A stretch of DNA of 64,000 nucleotides from Tyto alba. Lineage: Eukaryota; Chordata; Aves; Strigiformes; Tytonidae. The translations under genes were made by a program, and so were the position numbers. The notes beneath the pieces are model-generated. The model had not been told where the DNA came from and searched no databases. It saw only the letters and a program-made list of their open reading frames with translations. Of this stretch, positions 49,501 through 60,545 are shown piece after piece. The DNA is taken from contig NW_024881278.1 in assembly GCF_018691265.1 (NCBI RefSeq), forward strand, positions 7,151,501-7,215,500. Direction: 5' to 3'. Numbering within the stretch: the first letter of the stretch is position 1; each line of letters begins with the position of its first letter.

Positions 49501-52500
49501 TCTAAGACTACCGGTGCCCTTCTGTGTGGCACCACCAGCAACTCTGTGGCTTCCAGAGCCTTGCTCTTTGTTAGAGAGGCCCTATTAATCACCATCTTGG
49601 CTTTTTCTTCTCTTACTTGAAAATGCTTTTTAGCATTTCAAAATGTCACATCCACAGCTAAATCATCTTGACTAGCTTTTTAACAAAGGATTTAGAGAGT
49701 TCCAAATTTACCTTTTTGACTGTTTTTGTGCCACTGCCTGACACAACCCAGGTCAATCACACTTCCCCTTCAAATCACTCATTTTCACCCCATGCTCCAT
49801 TGCCAGCTTGAGCCATGTCATCAATCCTTATTGCCACCTTTCTCCATATCATCATCTTGTTTAATTATCACCTCTTTTACACATCCATTTGTCGCGCTAA
49901 TCCCCAACACAAAGCCTTTCACCGTTGTCTTGCTCCAAAACAGGCAACAGCCCCACAAGGTGCTGCAGAACAGGGGCAGACCCCAAATCCAGAGCCACAC
50001 TCCCAAGCAGAGCAGTGGCCACAGGGATTTAAATAAGGCAAATGCATCCTCACATGACAGCAGAGTCAGCTCACATTTCTCCGTAGCAGAAATAGAAAAG
50101 CAAAAAAGGAAATATATTGGGCCTTAAAGTTATAATTGCTTTAAAATTTGTCAAATATTTAAGGCAATAGTGAGTGCAGTCCTACTAATTTATGGCTTAT
50201 CACACAGGAAAATCCCAGACAATGACCAGTTTTGTTTTAAAATGCATTTTTAAAAATATATTTTATTTTACATGTATTTTCCTTGCATTACATGCTCAGA
50301 CAGCTACTTGCCCACCAAACAAGCATCTTTGATTTGTTTTAGAAACCACCTTTCTAAAAGGATGCCCACCCTCAGTCTGCCACTGCCATTTGCTCAGTTT
50401 TCAGCCGTGGGCAAGTAATTCAGGGCCTTGGGTAATTTCAGACCTATTTATATTCCTTGGTATTTATCATAATTCTTACCATAATAATGTAAAATTAGAT
50501 CTTTAGCACTTCACAGCCAAAGGTCTGCATGGCCTCAGAGGTTGGTACAGAGAAGACCCCTGAGCAGTGCTCAGCTCTCCGATGGTATTTTTGGGGAGAG
50601 GCTGTCAGAGTACAAATCATTTTAACTTGAGCACCCAAAAACAGAACTGACATTAAACGAGCACACACATCTGGAAGCTTTATGCATTACACATGATGTT
50701 CACTTACATTTCTTTTCAAACTAACAGAAGATACAGGTCACAGAAGTAATTTATAGTGTTAGAAGTGGTGTTAATTCAGTTTTGAAAACAGGTATCTAAA
50801 AATGATCCCATATAGGCAGAATGCTTTTGCATTTATTTTTGTTTAACTGCGGCTGTTTTGTTAGGAATACAGCACTGAATGCTCAGAATTCATGTAAATG
50901 CCTGAAAAGGCTTAAAATCATATCTTTGGTCCTCCTTTTTAAACCATGGACCTAGTTCATGGCTCTTCAGTCACTCTTCACTGCCATTGCATACACAAAG
51001 GGAAAAACACTGCCTCTTGTAAATTTTGTAAAATTCACCATTTCTGTAGTTTTTCCATTTCATTTCAAATAAAAATGATTTTCTGTGCCACTCACTCTTT
51101 CAGGTTAAAAACTGCCCATATTTCATTTGATTGCATTAAAGAGCCAACCTGAGAATTTATCTCAAGGATTAGAGAGCTATAAAGTAATATGTAATGAAAA
51201 ACAAACTGTTGTTTTCTATTATTCCACAAACATTCCGTCTATCTTCTGAAGTTTCCAAGCAAGCTGTGGAGGAGTTGTGTGGGCAGAAGCTGCACTCTGC
51301 GGGCATCACTGTAAAACAGCGAGACCCCAGCCTGGACTGCAAGAGGAGAAGCATATCTCTTGGTTAGCTAACCAGTGCCATCGTATGGCAGAAGATTAAG
51401 TAAAAAAATATGCATGAAATCACTCATTTTATGGTCTTCCTCTGACCAGAGAGGTTGCTGCAAATGTGGGCAAGGTTTTCTTAATTTCTTCACTACAGAA
51501 AGGCCAGGGCACGATTAGATGTTTCAAGGGTCTTCCAAAAAGACTCAAGCAGAGACACATGGTCCAAGGAATAGTCTCTGGAATGAAAATGTGATGTTTC
51601 CTGCTGCTTTAGAGGAAAGACATTGTTACCCAGTGAACTATTTAACAACAGTAACTCTCATGAGAGTTGTTGATCCCTCTATCCCTCTGATTTTCAGGTG
51701 ATGCCAAATATAATTAAGTGACACATCTTATGGAGAAAGAAACTTTGTTGTCAGAAGAGGTAACTTTTCAAGCCTCTTAATGAGCTCTGCAAGGCATTCT
51801 CTCAGCCAGAATTTGGGATAACGAGAGAAGAGGACTTCCAAACGTGAACAATGGCACAGCCCAAGACCTACAGGGCCCTGGCTGTTCTGCTGTGGTAAAT
51901 GCTCCCTATTTCTGCTTGCAAGATTTCTTTAATAAAAGACTCTTTCCCTCAATATTGTGCTTTCAACCTCATCAGCTGGTGCATCAACTAAAGGAGGCTA
52001 CTCTCCCACACTCATTTACACCTAGTGGTATTTACCCAGCTTTTACAGATTACTACAGTTACAAATTTCCCCCTACTTTACGACATTCCTTCTTTTTCCA
52101 ACCCAAATGCCCTCATTTATGACAATAAATGAGGATCAAGTGTTTCAGGTTCATCTACTCCTTCCTTTCTTCTGTCCAACCCCACGAGCATCCCCCAGCA
52201 TTCCCTTCAGCCCCAGCTCGATGCCTACCACCAGAGTATATTTACCACTTCAGAAAGGGTGTTTACTTCAAAGACAGTATATCAATACTTAAATACTTAC
52301 AGAATCTCAGATGCTACACCAAACAGGCCTATGTATTTAGTAAGTAAACATACACATATATAAATACACATGCAGTAAGTAAATACACACGTATACAGAC
52401 AGGATCCCCATATGGTATCACCACTTATCCCAAACACTGACCTGAAATATTAGTTTCCAGGCAAGTTGGTGAAAAAGAAAACAGCTCAATAAAAAGGGGC

Positions 52501-53296
52501 ATAAAATATGAATGTAACTCCTTTGAGACGACATACTTTGCTACAAGGAATAATTTCGCTTTAAGCAGGGGATGGAAATACGCATTAACACAATCTTGCA
52601 GCATGTGCAGATAATGATTTCAGAAGTACCTGGACTTAAGGCATGATATTAAATTAATTAAAATTGTTTCAACTGCCATAGGACCCAAATTCACAGCTCC
52701 CAGAAACCGTTACAGCTCTACTTCAGCAACTGGCCAAGGACATTAAAGTTTCTGGAAAGAAGAATCACAAATCATGTCTTTGCTTCCAAGTAATATATAG
52801 AGTTTTCTATCAACATATATAACAATTTATATTAGCAGCACACAGGCACCCCCCCCATCATCCCACAAAACTGCTCTTGCAAGCTCACCTTAACACATTT
52901 TAGTCAAAGCCTGTGTGCAGCTACAAAGTCCCTGCTTCTGAATATACAAGTTTTCACTAGAGACTCAGTTTTAAAGACTGCTCCCACCCTATGCATTTAC
53001 TGAGCCTGTTTTTAACCTGCCAGAAGACTGCAAAATATCCAGTTGTCCATTTGTTTCCACATAAAGCATATGTTAAAGGTGACTTGTTAGAGACACATTA
53101 CATCCCATACACTAACAGGGCATGCTGGTTAAAACCAGTTTGCCCAACATAAGACCATTTTATTATCAACTTAATCAAATAGATAGGACAAACGAACGCC
53201 CAGGCAGATGCAAAGGAGTTGACTCCACTTGCTCAAACGAGGAGCCTATCTTTTCTTTGTCATTTTGTCTGTATTGTTTTCAATAACAACTAGCGG

Positions 53297-53319
53297 AAAA
53301 AAAAAAAAAAAAAAAAAAA
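53297..53319. repeat. Poly-A tract
   Basis: A run of about 23 A, ended by GGCAAAAAAAG. Confidence 0.85.
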
Positions 53320-53491
53320 GGCAAAAAAAGCAACTGTTTTCCTGAAATCTTTCACTAATTTTACATTTCACAGCAATAAAAATCGTAACTCAAATGTTTT
53401 GGGAGCACATTACTTGAAAGGAAAAAAAGTACAATAGACTGTATGTGTCTATTACACTACAGGTATGATAGACCCCAAGTAAACACATAGG

Positions 53492-53492
<1 letters not shown>

Positions 53493-53526
<34 letters not shown>

Positions 53527-53540
53527 CACACAGACACACA
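53493..53540. repeat. Compound (TA)n-(CA)n microsatellite
   Basis: About fifteen TA units pass into an ACATACACACAGACACACA segment. It is a typical compound dinucleotide repeat and a likely polymorphic marker. Another poly-A run follows at about 53575-53597. Confidence 0.9.
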
Positions 53541-54984
53541 GTTTGATTACTACCATAGCCAAATAGCTTTAAAAGAAAAAAAAAAAAAAAAAAAAAATCT
53601 TCTAACACTCGTTCTGTCCTCTGTCTTACTTTCACTTTACAGGCTACAAAGCAGAAAAAAAAAATGCACCAAATTCACTTCAGAAATCACAGCACTAGTT
53701 TGGGAAAAGGGGACTTGCATTTACAACTGTTTCTTATGGGTTCAAGCCCTCACTTAAGAGAAATACTTGGCTGTAGACATCTCTAACTTACTCAGCAGGC
53801 CAACAATATTAAGAACAATCACAAGCTTAAATCTATCCTCTATTCCCATAAACAATACACACACAGAGCTGCTACATCACACCTCTTTCCTGCTTAGGGA
53901 GCAGAGCAATATGTAGCCTATAGGTACCCAAGAAAGGAATAAAACAAGCTTAGGTGCTGCCCTGAAATAGGATAAGACACAGGTGCCCCACCAGGATAAT
54001 GCAAGCCAGGAGTCCGATGAGTGCAGCTGGGCAGTTTGTTTGATGCAGTCAGGCCACCTTATTTTACTCTGATTTAAATAAAAGATTAAATCCATCTGCC
54101 ATGGAAGGTTTGATTACTAAATTAATCTACATGAGTTTTCTGAAGGAAACAGTGAGATTTACTCAAGTAATCATTACGGCTAATGTAAGCTAGGGAAATC
54201 TAGTGGCATCTGAAAGCTATTATAAGAGATACGGCAGGGAATTAAAGTAAAGCTAAACATGAAAAGGATAAGGAGAAGACCAAGTAAGGGAGAAAAGAAG
54301 TTGCTTTCAAATCATGCTATTTCAACTCCTAAGGCTTCTTTAGAAAGTTAGGAAGAGAGCTATGCATCCTACTAGAACAACTTTACCAGTTCAAAATTCA
54401 GTTACTTGCTCAGGTGTGGTATATGAACAAGCTCCTAGGGCTATTTAATGCTGGTCCCAGTCACACTCTATAATTGCTCCTTATAGATTATAATTAAATC
54501 AGTAGATTGAGATGGCCTACTTAGGCATAGTGGTATGGCTGGAGCACTATAGGAAAACTTTACTGGAACAGTCATAGGTATGATTTCTCACTGGTATTGT
54601 CTTTATCTACAACGATGGCAAAAAAGGGGAAAATAAGTTACTGTCAGAATATTCTTTTTATTTAAAGTGCTTTCTTTGTTGTTCCTCTGGAGCTGCTTTT
54701 GTATAGCTAGGTTTGTGCAATAAGTTCTACTTTAAAAAAAATGTTTCTTAAAAGTAAAATAATAAGTGCATGTAAGTTCATGTTAAAAATATTTTAGGAG
54801 CTATATTTAATCTTATAGGATAAAGTAGCATAAAAACTTAAGCCTAGGAGAAAGCAGAGCCATGAAAAGCCATCTAGTAGAAAAGTATGTGTGAAATGGT
54901 AGCTGCCTCTTGCCACAGAAGTTGGTTATATGCTTACTATTCACTTCAAACATGCACGCATCACATTTTTACAAGTGTCTGTAG

Positions 54985-55051
54985 CTTTGGTTTGGGGTTT
55001 TTTTGTGTTTTGTTTGGTGGGTTTTTTGGTGGTTTTTTTTTTTTTTTTTTA
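54985..55051. repeat. G/T-rich tract ending in poly-T
   Basis: Runs of GGTTTT-like units end in about 18 T. It mirrors the A/C-rich tract near 4.3 kb on the opposite strand. It is low-complexity and noncoding. Confidence 0.75.
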
Positions 55052-58000
55052 ATGCTTTTCTCTCTACTGGGGAGACAGCACTTTAAATCAGGTGTTTATT
55101 TAGCTGCAGGATGGGGAGTGGACTATGGATAGAACTGGGTCATTAACTACAGACACATCCTGACCAAAATAAATAAGTGGCTTAAGACTAAGTGGATCAT
55201 AACTAATTCTACCACATAACTTGGGGAACTTCAATGCAGACAAGTTTTTTGCTGCTACATCACAAGTTGCACCAGCACACTTGGTGAGTTGGTGAGGATG
55301 AGGCATAGATATACAGGCCAAAAGGGAGTTGCTTAAGCTGCTACTGAAAGAAATGCCTACTTTTAATAACTATCATTAGATAAATAGCAGTAAGACTCAT
55401 ACAGTATAAGAAGATGGAATAATGTCATTGAGGATATCTTTATTTCAACGTGTCAGAGGCTGCTAGAAAAGCTCAAAAACTATTGCAGGTTCCCTGTAAG
55501 CTTGACTAATGATTTAAAGCATGCTAAAACTAGTGAAATCAAGTAGATATATTTACTCAGTGCTTTCCAAAGATGCTTATGCATACACATCCAAGCTGTT
55601 TGGTTGTTTGAAATAGCAGGAGGTTCCCGGTAAATTCATTGGGTTTTTTTTTTTAACAGTGCTCCTTTGAGCAAATGTTTCCCAGGAGAAACTCACAGGC
55701 TTTGTGTGACTTTGAAGACTTTGAAATGGTTATAGCAGAGCTTACTGAAGAAGCAATGTAATAATCTTTACGAAATTTGTATTTGTACGTTATTATGGAG
55801 GTTAAATTTTCAAATACAGCCCATAAACCTCTACTCTGAAATCACATTTTACAAAAAAGAGGTACTAAGGATGGATTCTCAAAGTTCTTGGCAGGCTCAA
55901 GATTTTTATGCTAAATAACTGCAGGTATCTACACTGGTCTTGACTTCTTTGTTGTTGTTGTTTGGTTTAGGGGGTGCTGTTGTTTTAATTTCTAACTGAT
56001 TCCTCTTGCTTTCAGAGTAACTTTGCCAGGTAAGCACAAAGCTGTAGCCGGTGGAAACAGAAGCACAAACTGCGGGTGCCCTTCTGAACGGGGCAAGAAA
56101 TGGCATAAATGGGGGCAACTGCAGTAATGGAGACTGAAATATGAGAAAACGGTCTGCTGGTGGTCAGGGGAGCTGTTTTTGGGGGAACACGCCTCATAGT
56201 GAAGCATGATGGGAACAACCTCCCCCACAGAAAGAGATTTTGACCTCCAGGCTCCCTCTCTGTGGGTTTTGCTGTGAGGTTAGCCTGGCCAACCCAACCT
56301 CAAGGTTACTAGGAGAGAAAAACCTGCCTGGGTGATCTCTGATTTCTGGGTGGAGAAAGATTTCGGGAGGGGTTTCAGTCCTAGACATTGTTCCAAGGCG
56401 TATGCATACAAATTTTCATTAGCATTTTCAGCATGCCCTTAGGAGTCTGGATGGATATATTTTCAATAAAATAGCAAAGAGAAATCTATCTCCACATGTG
56501 CTGTCACCAAAGCTGAGATTAGCCCTTATTTATGATCGCTGAACATCTGCGGGTAGGGCGTTCACAGCAGAGGTCCCTTGGCTCTGGAGCTTGTTATTTC
56601 TCTTGATGAGGAGTCCAAATGTGCTGGTCTTCAGAGCATGGTGCATGGACCATCTATCTGCCACATGCAGTCTTGTTTTAGGAAGACAATAATGGGAAAT
56701 GTAGTCAGTAAAGTGTGATCTTCTCAGGTGAGACCTGAATAAGAGTGTTCGTGAAGGTTAATTATAGTAAGTGATCTCATTGGCATGGTGTCCTATGTGC
56801 AGAGTGTGGTGGTGTATCGTATGAAAAGATCAAGCATCTGTGTTAAACAGGATTGTAAACCACCTTTTTCAGTATTTTTTGCCTACTGAAATGTTGGTAG
56901 GTGTTTCATGAGAGATAGTTTTGAAGTTCCAGTGCAAAACGGGTTTATTCCCAGTTTACTGGCATCTGCTGTGCATAAGTAGACATTTGGAAGAAAAACA
57001 TGTCTCTTATCCTAATTCCAAACTAGATGGGAGAAATGTGAATGGGGAAATTAGTGACATGTGTTCTTGGGTGGTGTTTATTATAATTATATATCATTAA
57101 ACTGAATATGGACCTGGGTGGAAAAAAAAACACCCAAGAAAAAAAATCCAATGAAGAGTGAAATAAGGTGCAAATCTTGCTGAATAACTGAATAATATTT
57201 TTGCTTTTTCATGAGGTTAAACTTTAATTTTGTTTGCTGCCTAGTATCTTGAATTAAATCTGAGACCTTATATCCTTTTTCTATTACAGTGGTATGGCTG
57301 TAACATGTTAGCACATACATTTAAGGCTTCTGAATTTGAGTGTGGAAAAAAAATAGCTAATAATTTTGGTTTAAGTGAAAAGCTCTATTTGCAATGTTCA
57401 CTGCTGTTTGTGAACTGCCTGACTCTTCTAATGCATGTTTAAATGGAAAAAAATAACAAGGTTAATAATTATTTTTAAAAGCATCATCTGAAAAACATTT
57501 TTTTTTATGGTTATTCTGGACTTTTTTTTACAATAATACATAATCTCATCTATAGAATTCATTCCTTGGTACAAGTAATGTGGATGCATGCCTTCTTAAA
57601 GTTGAAGCATCTATTTTGCGCGGCTGCTTCTCAGGAGTTTAAAAGTTAGGGCATTTCTCTAAGATCTCAGAACAATGTCAGAACCCAAGTTATGACTGTG
57701 TAATATTGCTAATGACAGAAATCAGGAGGACAGAATGTCACGGTTTCTTTTACACAGAAATTGAGACAGTGTGAGACATCTGGAGCTAACATAAAACTGT
57801 TTGTTGCATGCTGGTTACTGTTGACAGCGAAAGCATTCAAGAAAACCACTTTTCACACTAATTCTGTGTGGCTTTGTCCTTTGTGGTGAATGGACAGTGC
57901 CTGTTAGATCTTCACTTCTAAGACATCCTTACCTATTCCTCTGCACCTTTGTTATGCTTCTTCCTAAACTCTGCAACGTCAGTCTGTTCAACCTCAGCAT

Positions 58001-58799
58001 ACATGTATTGCTTTGTCTTCGTTCTCCATGAAATGCTACCCTGCTTTCTCTTCTTTGCTTCTCACTTGTATCATGTCATTCTCTGCTTTAAGCATGTTGG
58101 TTTCCCCAGCTGAATTTAAGCTTTAAAAGCCCTAAGTAAATACCCTCTGAGCTTAACAGAAGACAAGATTTGTGTTGTTCATGTCTCTTGTATTACACGA
58201 ATGCTTCCAACCACTCCTTTATCACTCCTATGAAATCAAATACATTTTTATAACATTATAGAGCTTTGAACAGTTATTTGCCATGAGCTAGAGAATAGTA
58301 ATTTTAATGAGTAATAATGATATAAAAATCTCTGCAAACAATCCTCTGTTTGTCAGCAGCAAAGCAAATGTAAATTCAGGCAAACATGGTGAACGTTCTT
58401 GTTTTGCCACCTAATATATTTTTGTACCAAATAAAACTGCACCAATGAATTCTTAATCTGGATAAAGTTAACAGTCCTTTTGCTCAGGCCAAATCTTAAG
58501 TTTCTGGATCACTCGTCTTATTTCTCTCTTCTGTGTCTTGCCAAAAAGATAAGAAACATGTTGGCACAGAAGAAAAATTATTACTTGGACTGTTTTCCCA
58601 GCCAATGAATCTGTTTTCTATAAATGCAGCTTTAACTGAAAAATCCAGCTAAGTAAACAGAAAAGATTAGTAAACAACAAGCAATATCCAAATAACATTA
58701 GAAACAAACTAGTAATAAATTGCATTTTTTTTTAATTTAATATCCCCCAAATTTAAATTGGTAACTCCAGATGACAGATGAGTTTAAGATGAAGTGTGA

Positions 58800-59080
58800 C
58801 AGTTTGTATTAATTTAATCCTGCATGGATCTCAGTTGGGGTGATCAGATCTCCATGATCACGTGACTGTACATTCATGCTCAGAGACCTAAATAACAATA
58901 ATTATTAATCTCTTCTGCATTATTCAAATGAGCAATAATCTGAGGAATAATTAATATATGAATAAAACCACTACCCCATAAGTTTAACATTCTATTGCAC
59001 TCTGAACATGTAACAGCACAACAAATATTTTAACTGGCAAGCCTTTGTGATAAGCAATAATGACTGTTGTAACCTTCCTC
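58800..59080. promoter_or_regulatory. AT-rich block with E-box and TAAT motifs upstream of PNPT1
   Basis: A TCACGTGAC E-box (58858-58866, the CACGTG class bound by USF, TFE and MYC/MAX proteins) is followed by a dense set of ATAATTATTAATC, ATTCAAAT and ATAATTAATAT motifs. The complexity is higher than in simple AT repeats, which is why I suggest a regulatory element rather than low-complexity filler. It starts about 1.3 kb before the PNPT1 start codon. Function is inferred only. Confidence 0.35.
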
Positions 59081-59544
59081 TTGCACTTCGAAAAATATTT
59101 TGACATTCCTGGCTTAAAAGAGTGCTAAGGATCATTATTCTTGCCTTATGAAGAAATGGCGTGATGGAGTGAGTGACCCCTTCAGTTACTTGAGATAAGC
59201 GTGGTCTTGAAGTTCAATGTGAATCTCTTGACACTGTTGCTATGCTCCAATTGCCAGACTCTGCTGTGGGATCTATGGTTAATTCAGCTGAAAGATAAAT
59301 TACAAAAAAGATTCAGGGGGGTTAATTACAATTCTTTATTTTTAAATGCTGGGGGGGTTGTGAGTGTATTGTAGTGTTGGGAAAAAAAAAAAAAGGCACA
59401 GAACAAGGTCTTCTGGGCAAATGAATTCAAAATATATGTATTTTTTCATTTCAAGTGTGAGTTTAAGATGGCACTGACTTGTTCAGTCATGCTTCTGACA
59501 GAAGGGCACTGAATTTCTGACTGTGTAACATGTAACAACTTTCT

Positions 59545-60545
59545 CACACCGGGCCTTGGGGTTCCTGTTGCCCGGCAGCAACGCTGGGCCGCAGGCAGCG
59601 GCTGCCAAGCCTGGGGCAGCCGGACGAGGCTTCACGAGTGCGACGGTGCCACAAGGTCTCCTGAGGCGCCAATGGTGGGAGGGAGGCAGCAGCCCTGCTG
59701 CCACTGTCATCTCCCTCACTCTGGGCCACCGTTTGGGCTGGTGTCCTCCCAAATTTTTGTTTGAGCTGGCTCTGAAGCCGCCTCATACCAAGGGGCCGCC
59801 GCGGAGCTTTTTCTGCCACTTTTTTACCTCAGACTTCCCGGCAGGGCCCTGCTGAAGGCACCGACGCCACCGCGTTCGGGCGCTCTGCGCCGCCTGACCC
59901 TCCGTGGGGGGGTGTGTGGTGTGTGTCCGCCCGCCCGCCAGGGGGAGCAAGGACTCCCTCGCGCGGCGGTATCGAAACTTTGGCTCCGAAAGCCAATCCG
60001 CTTCGAGTTTACTGCGCGACAGCCCGCCCCCCCGCCTCCTCCGAGAGCCAACCGCGTGGCGGCTGCCAGTGGGGGTCCCCTCTTCCTGCCCACCGGCGCC
60101 ATGGCCGCCGCCACGAGCTGTCGCCGCGTCGCCTTCGGCTGTTTGGCCGTTGGCGGCGGGGCTGCGGCGCGATGGCGGCGGCTGCTGTTGCCGCCTGACG
60201 GCTGCGCGCTGCGGTTGGCGCCCGGGCCCTGCCGGCCCGTGACGGTGGAGCTGGGGGGCAGGTGAGGGGCTCGCCGCGCCCTGAGGGAGGGGAGGAGGGA
60301 GAGAAGGAGCCGGCGGGCGGTGTGCCGGGTGGCCCCCACCCCCTCAGCCTGCGCAGAGCGGCTCTCGGTACCGGCTGCGGGCAGGGGCCCGGCGGAACCA
60401 ACCCCCCCTCATTTCTCCCCGGCCGTGGGGTCAGTGGAGAGAGCTGTCTGGGGTGGTGGGTTAAACAAACGTGAGGAGAAATTGCCGCCGGCGTTCCCGC
60501 GTGCCGTTCCTCGTTCGCAGTGGATGAAGAGCAGGTGTACTGCCT
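59545..60545. promoter_or_regulatory. PNPT1: CpG-island promoter of PNPT1
   Basis: GC content and CpG frequency rise sharply across about 1 kb, against AT-rich flanks. Upstream of the start codon are a CCAAT box (59993-59997, context AAAGCCAATCCG), C-rich CCGCCC boxes at 59927-59940 and 60023-60037 that suit Sp1/KLF proteins, and no TATA box. This is a typical broad housekeeping promoter; the transcription start probably lies between 60000 and 60090. A GATGGCGGCGG YY1-like element is inside exon 1 at 60171. Long open frames on the minus strand here are by-products of the high GC content. Confidence 0.85.
60101..60261 (+). CDS. PNPT1: PNPT1 exon 1: start codon, mitochondrial targeting peptide
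   Basis: The coding part is 161 nt (53 codons plus two bases of Arg), donor GTGAGG at 60262. It begins [20 protein letters not shown] and contains [10 protein letters not shown], giving a positively charged amphipathic presequence. It ends in RPVTVELGG, the first strand of the RNase PH domain. The presequence shows little similarity to the human one I recall, as expected for targeting peptides, whereas the end aligns well. Confidence 0.94.

Larger units (their letters stand above)
35283..59544. other. EFEMP1-PNPT1 intergenic region, no gene recognised
   Basis: These 24 kb separate the EFEMP1 3' end from the PNPT1 CpG island. All open frames of 60-136 codons were inspected. None shows a recognisable domain, exon-like splice context or a gene-like partner, and several run through homopolymers. 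Items listed separately are two CpG-dense patches, homopolymer tracts, a TA/CA microsatellite, a short LTR-end-like match and an AT-rich block with an E-box. Unannotated noncoding RNAs remain possible. Confidence 0.7.

Noticed and set aside
49726..50127. 133-codon frame
   Set aside because: The composition is dominated by His, Ser, Pro and Gln in low-complexity sequence. No domain, and nothing gene-like around it.
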